Assembly (NCBI RefSeq): GCF_042677005.1
Contig: NZ_JBHTIF010000004.1
Span: 186,001 to 250,000, forward strand
DNA length: 64,000 bases
Origin: Lysobacter_I brunescens
GTDB lineage: Bacteria; Pseudomonadota; Gammaproteobacteria; Xanthomonadales; Xanthomonadaceae
Direction: 5' to 3'
The notes beneath the pieces are model-generated. The model had not been told where the DNA came from. It saw only the letters and a program-made list of their open reading frames with translations, and ran no database searches. Below, in pieces: positions 62,923 through 64,000 of this stretch. A program made the position numbers and the translations under genes. The first letter of the stretch is position 1. Every line of letters begins with the position of its first letter.

Positions 62923-64000
62923 ATGAAACTCGCCATTGCAGCACTCACGGCTTCGCTCACCCTCGCGCTCGCCAGCCAGGCCGCCATTGCGGCACAGCCG
63001 ATGCGCGCGCCGGTCGCCGGCGACCAAGTGCCCGCGCGCCTCGTCGCCGTGCCCGCCCCCTCCGCCACCATCGAACGCGCCCCGGTGTCCTTCGCCTGGA
63101 AGCTGGACCCGAACGCCGCGCTCGCCGCACCGCAGCCGTACGTGGCGCAGAGTCGCGAATACTGGCAGACCGTGGACGCCGCCGAACTCCGCCAGGGCGT
63201 CTCGGTGAAGACCTCGGCGCCCGGCGCGTTGATCCGCGTCAGCCCGGCGCGCGGTGCGCGTGCGCTCGACCAGAACGCACTGCGCATCAACGATGCGGGC
63301 GGTGCCGCGCGCATCGAGCGCCTCGCGTCGGCGAAGCAGCTCGCTGCCGCCGGCATGGACGTGCAGGACGGCAGCGTGATCGCCAAGCTCGCGCCCGAGG
63401 AAGTCGCCGGTGCCTACACCCTGCGCGCCACGCAGGCCGAAGGCCGCTATCTGGTCCACGTGTTCGAACCGCAGAGCAGCGACGTGCTCAACACCGCCAT
63501 CGACCGCCAGCATGCGCTGGCCGGCGACACGGTGCGCGTGAACATCGGCTTCGACCGTGCCGGCAAGCGTGCGCAGGCCGTGCAGGCCGGCGGACTGCTG
63601 GTCGCCCCGGATGGCCGCAGCTGGCCGGTCGCGGTCGGCAAGGACGGCACCGCGCGCGTGAAACTGCCCGCGAACGTCGGCAGCACGCCCGGGCTGTGGG
63701 AAGTGCAGGTCTTCGCCAGCGCCGACGGCATCCAGCGCGATGCGCGCACCGCCGTGGCCGTGGCCGCACCGACCGCGCGCTTCAGGGGCCAGTTCGCCTT
63801 CGATGCCGCGACCATGCGCATGGCCCTGCCGGTGCAGGCCGGCTCGGTCGGCCGCTACGAGGCACGCGGCACGCTGTACTCCACCGCTTCCGACGGCCAG
63901 ATGCGCCCGGTGTCGCAGGCGCACAGCGCGGCGTGGATGAAGCGCGGCAACGGCACGCTGGTGCTGCAGTTCGACCGCAGCCACCTGCCTGCCGGCTATG
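62923..64000 (+). CDS. large exported protein, incomplete at the window end
   Basis: Reading continues to the last base without a stop, giving at least 359 residues. Signal peptide (MKLAIAALTASLTLALASQAAIA) and a beta-rich body with possible repeated sandwich domains (VSVKTSAPGALIRVSP, GLWEVQVFASADGIQ, GRYEARGTLYSTASDGQMRPVSQAHSA). It may belong to the DUF4785 group of exported proteins, but this is not certain. It starts 11 bp after the lipase stop, so the two are probably co-transcribed. Confidence 0.7.
   Translation, partial: MKLAIAALTASLTLALASQAAIAAQPMRAPVAGDQVPARLVAVPAPSATIERAPVSFAWKLDPNAALAAPQPYVAQSREYWQTVDAAELRQGVSVKTSAPGALIRVSPARGARALDQNALRINDAGGAARIERLASAKQLAAAGMDVQDGSVIAKLAPEEVAGAYTLRATQAEGRYLVHVFEPQSSDVLNTAIDRQHALAGDTVRVNIGFDRAGKRAQAVQAGGLLVAPDGRSWPVAVGKDGTARVKLPANVGSTPGLWEVQVFASADGIQRDARTAVAVAAPTARFRGQFAFDAATMRMALPVQAGSVGRYEARGTLYSTASDGQMRPVSQAHSAAWMKRGNGTLVLQFDRSHLPAGY

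Overview
The window is a GC-rich (roughly two thirds G+C) chromosomal segment of a gammaproteobacterium, most likely a member of the Xanthomonadaceae/Lysobacteraceae close to Lysobacter or Luteimonas. The clues are the order recN - fur/bamE - rnfH-ratA - smpB-ssrA next to hrcA-grpE-dnaK-dnaJ and dapB-carA, the GTAG-type REP palindromes known from Stenotrophomonas and its relatives, a tmRNA tag ending in ALAA, and a kynurenine/3-hydroxyanthranilate catabolic cluster of the kind found in xanthomonads. No tRNA, rRNA, prophage, transposase, integrase or CRISPR array was seen.

Layout. 1-10 kb: dapB, carA (with an attenuator-like hairpin in its leader), tyrA and the hrcA-grpE-dnaK-dnaJ heat-shock cluster, all on the minus strand, with one metal-hydrolase-like gene on plus. 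grpE and dnaK each carry a good sigma32 promoter, and no CIRCE element is visible. 10-15 kb: recN, fur/bamE (divergent), rnfH-ratA, smpB and ssrA, a ribosome-rescue neighbourhood. 15-24 kb: envelope and secreted proteins (glycine-zipper protein, OmpA lipoprotein, lipase, SGNH esterase), a PadR regulator with its membrane partner, and an enlarged apolipoprotein N-acyltransferase homologue. 24.2-27.3 kb: an accessory patch of lower GC containing what looks like one solitary integron gene cassette (a GTTRRRY core, a three-TM unknown protein and a 60-bp attC) with no integrase nearby, then orphan genes. 27.4-36 kb: ADP-ribosylglycohydrolase, a wax ester synthase family acyltransferase and an operon pairing an iron-sulfur photolyase (CryB/PhrB type), a short-chain dehydrogenase and a class I photolyase. 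A REP-like inverted repeat and a secreted beta-propeller protein follow.

36-49 kb: dnaB, rplI, rpsR, rpsF; a serine beta-lactamase-like hydrolase; a DUF885 peptidase; an A-type iron-sulfur carrier; asnS; a run of small overlapping genes; a PaiB-like flavin protein; a short-chain dehydrogenase lacking its Tyr/Lys active-site pair; a PilZ protein; and endonuclease VIII. 49-59.6 kb: the kynurenine cluster, giving kynurenine to 3-hydroxykynurenine (Kmo), 3-hydroxyanthranilate (KynU), ACMS (3-hydroxyanthranilate dioxygenase), aminomuconate semialdehyde (ACMSD), aminomuconate (dehydrogenase) and its deamination (RidA-type). Embedded in it are a beta-carbonic anhydrase, an SbtA-like bicarbonate transporter, a ParD/ParE toxin-antitoxin pair translationally coupled to an amidohydrolase, and a GTAG REP doublet. 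59.6-64 kb: exonuclease I, a DUF2461 protein, a secreted lipase and the start of a large exported protein that runs off the window.

The two most unusual items are the lone attC-flanked cassette and the CO2/bicarbonate and toxin-antitoxin genes inside the kynurenine cluster. Functions are assigned from motifs and family knowledge by reading; no database search was possible.
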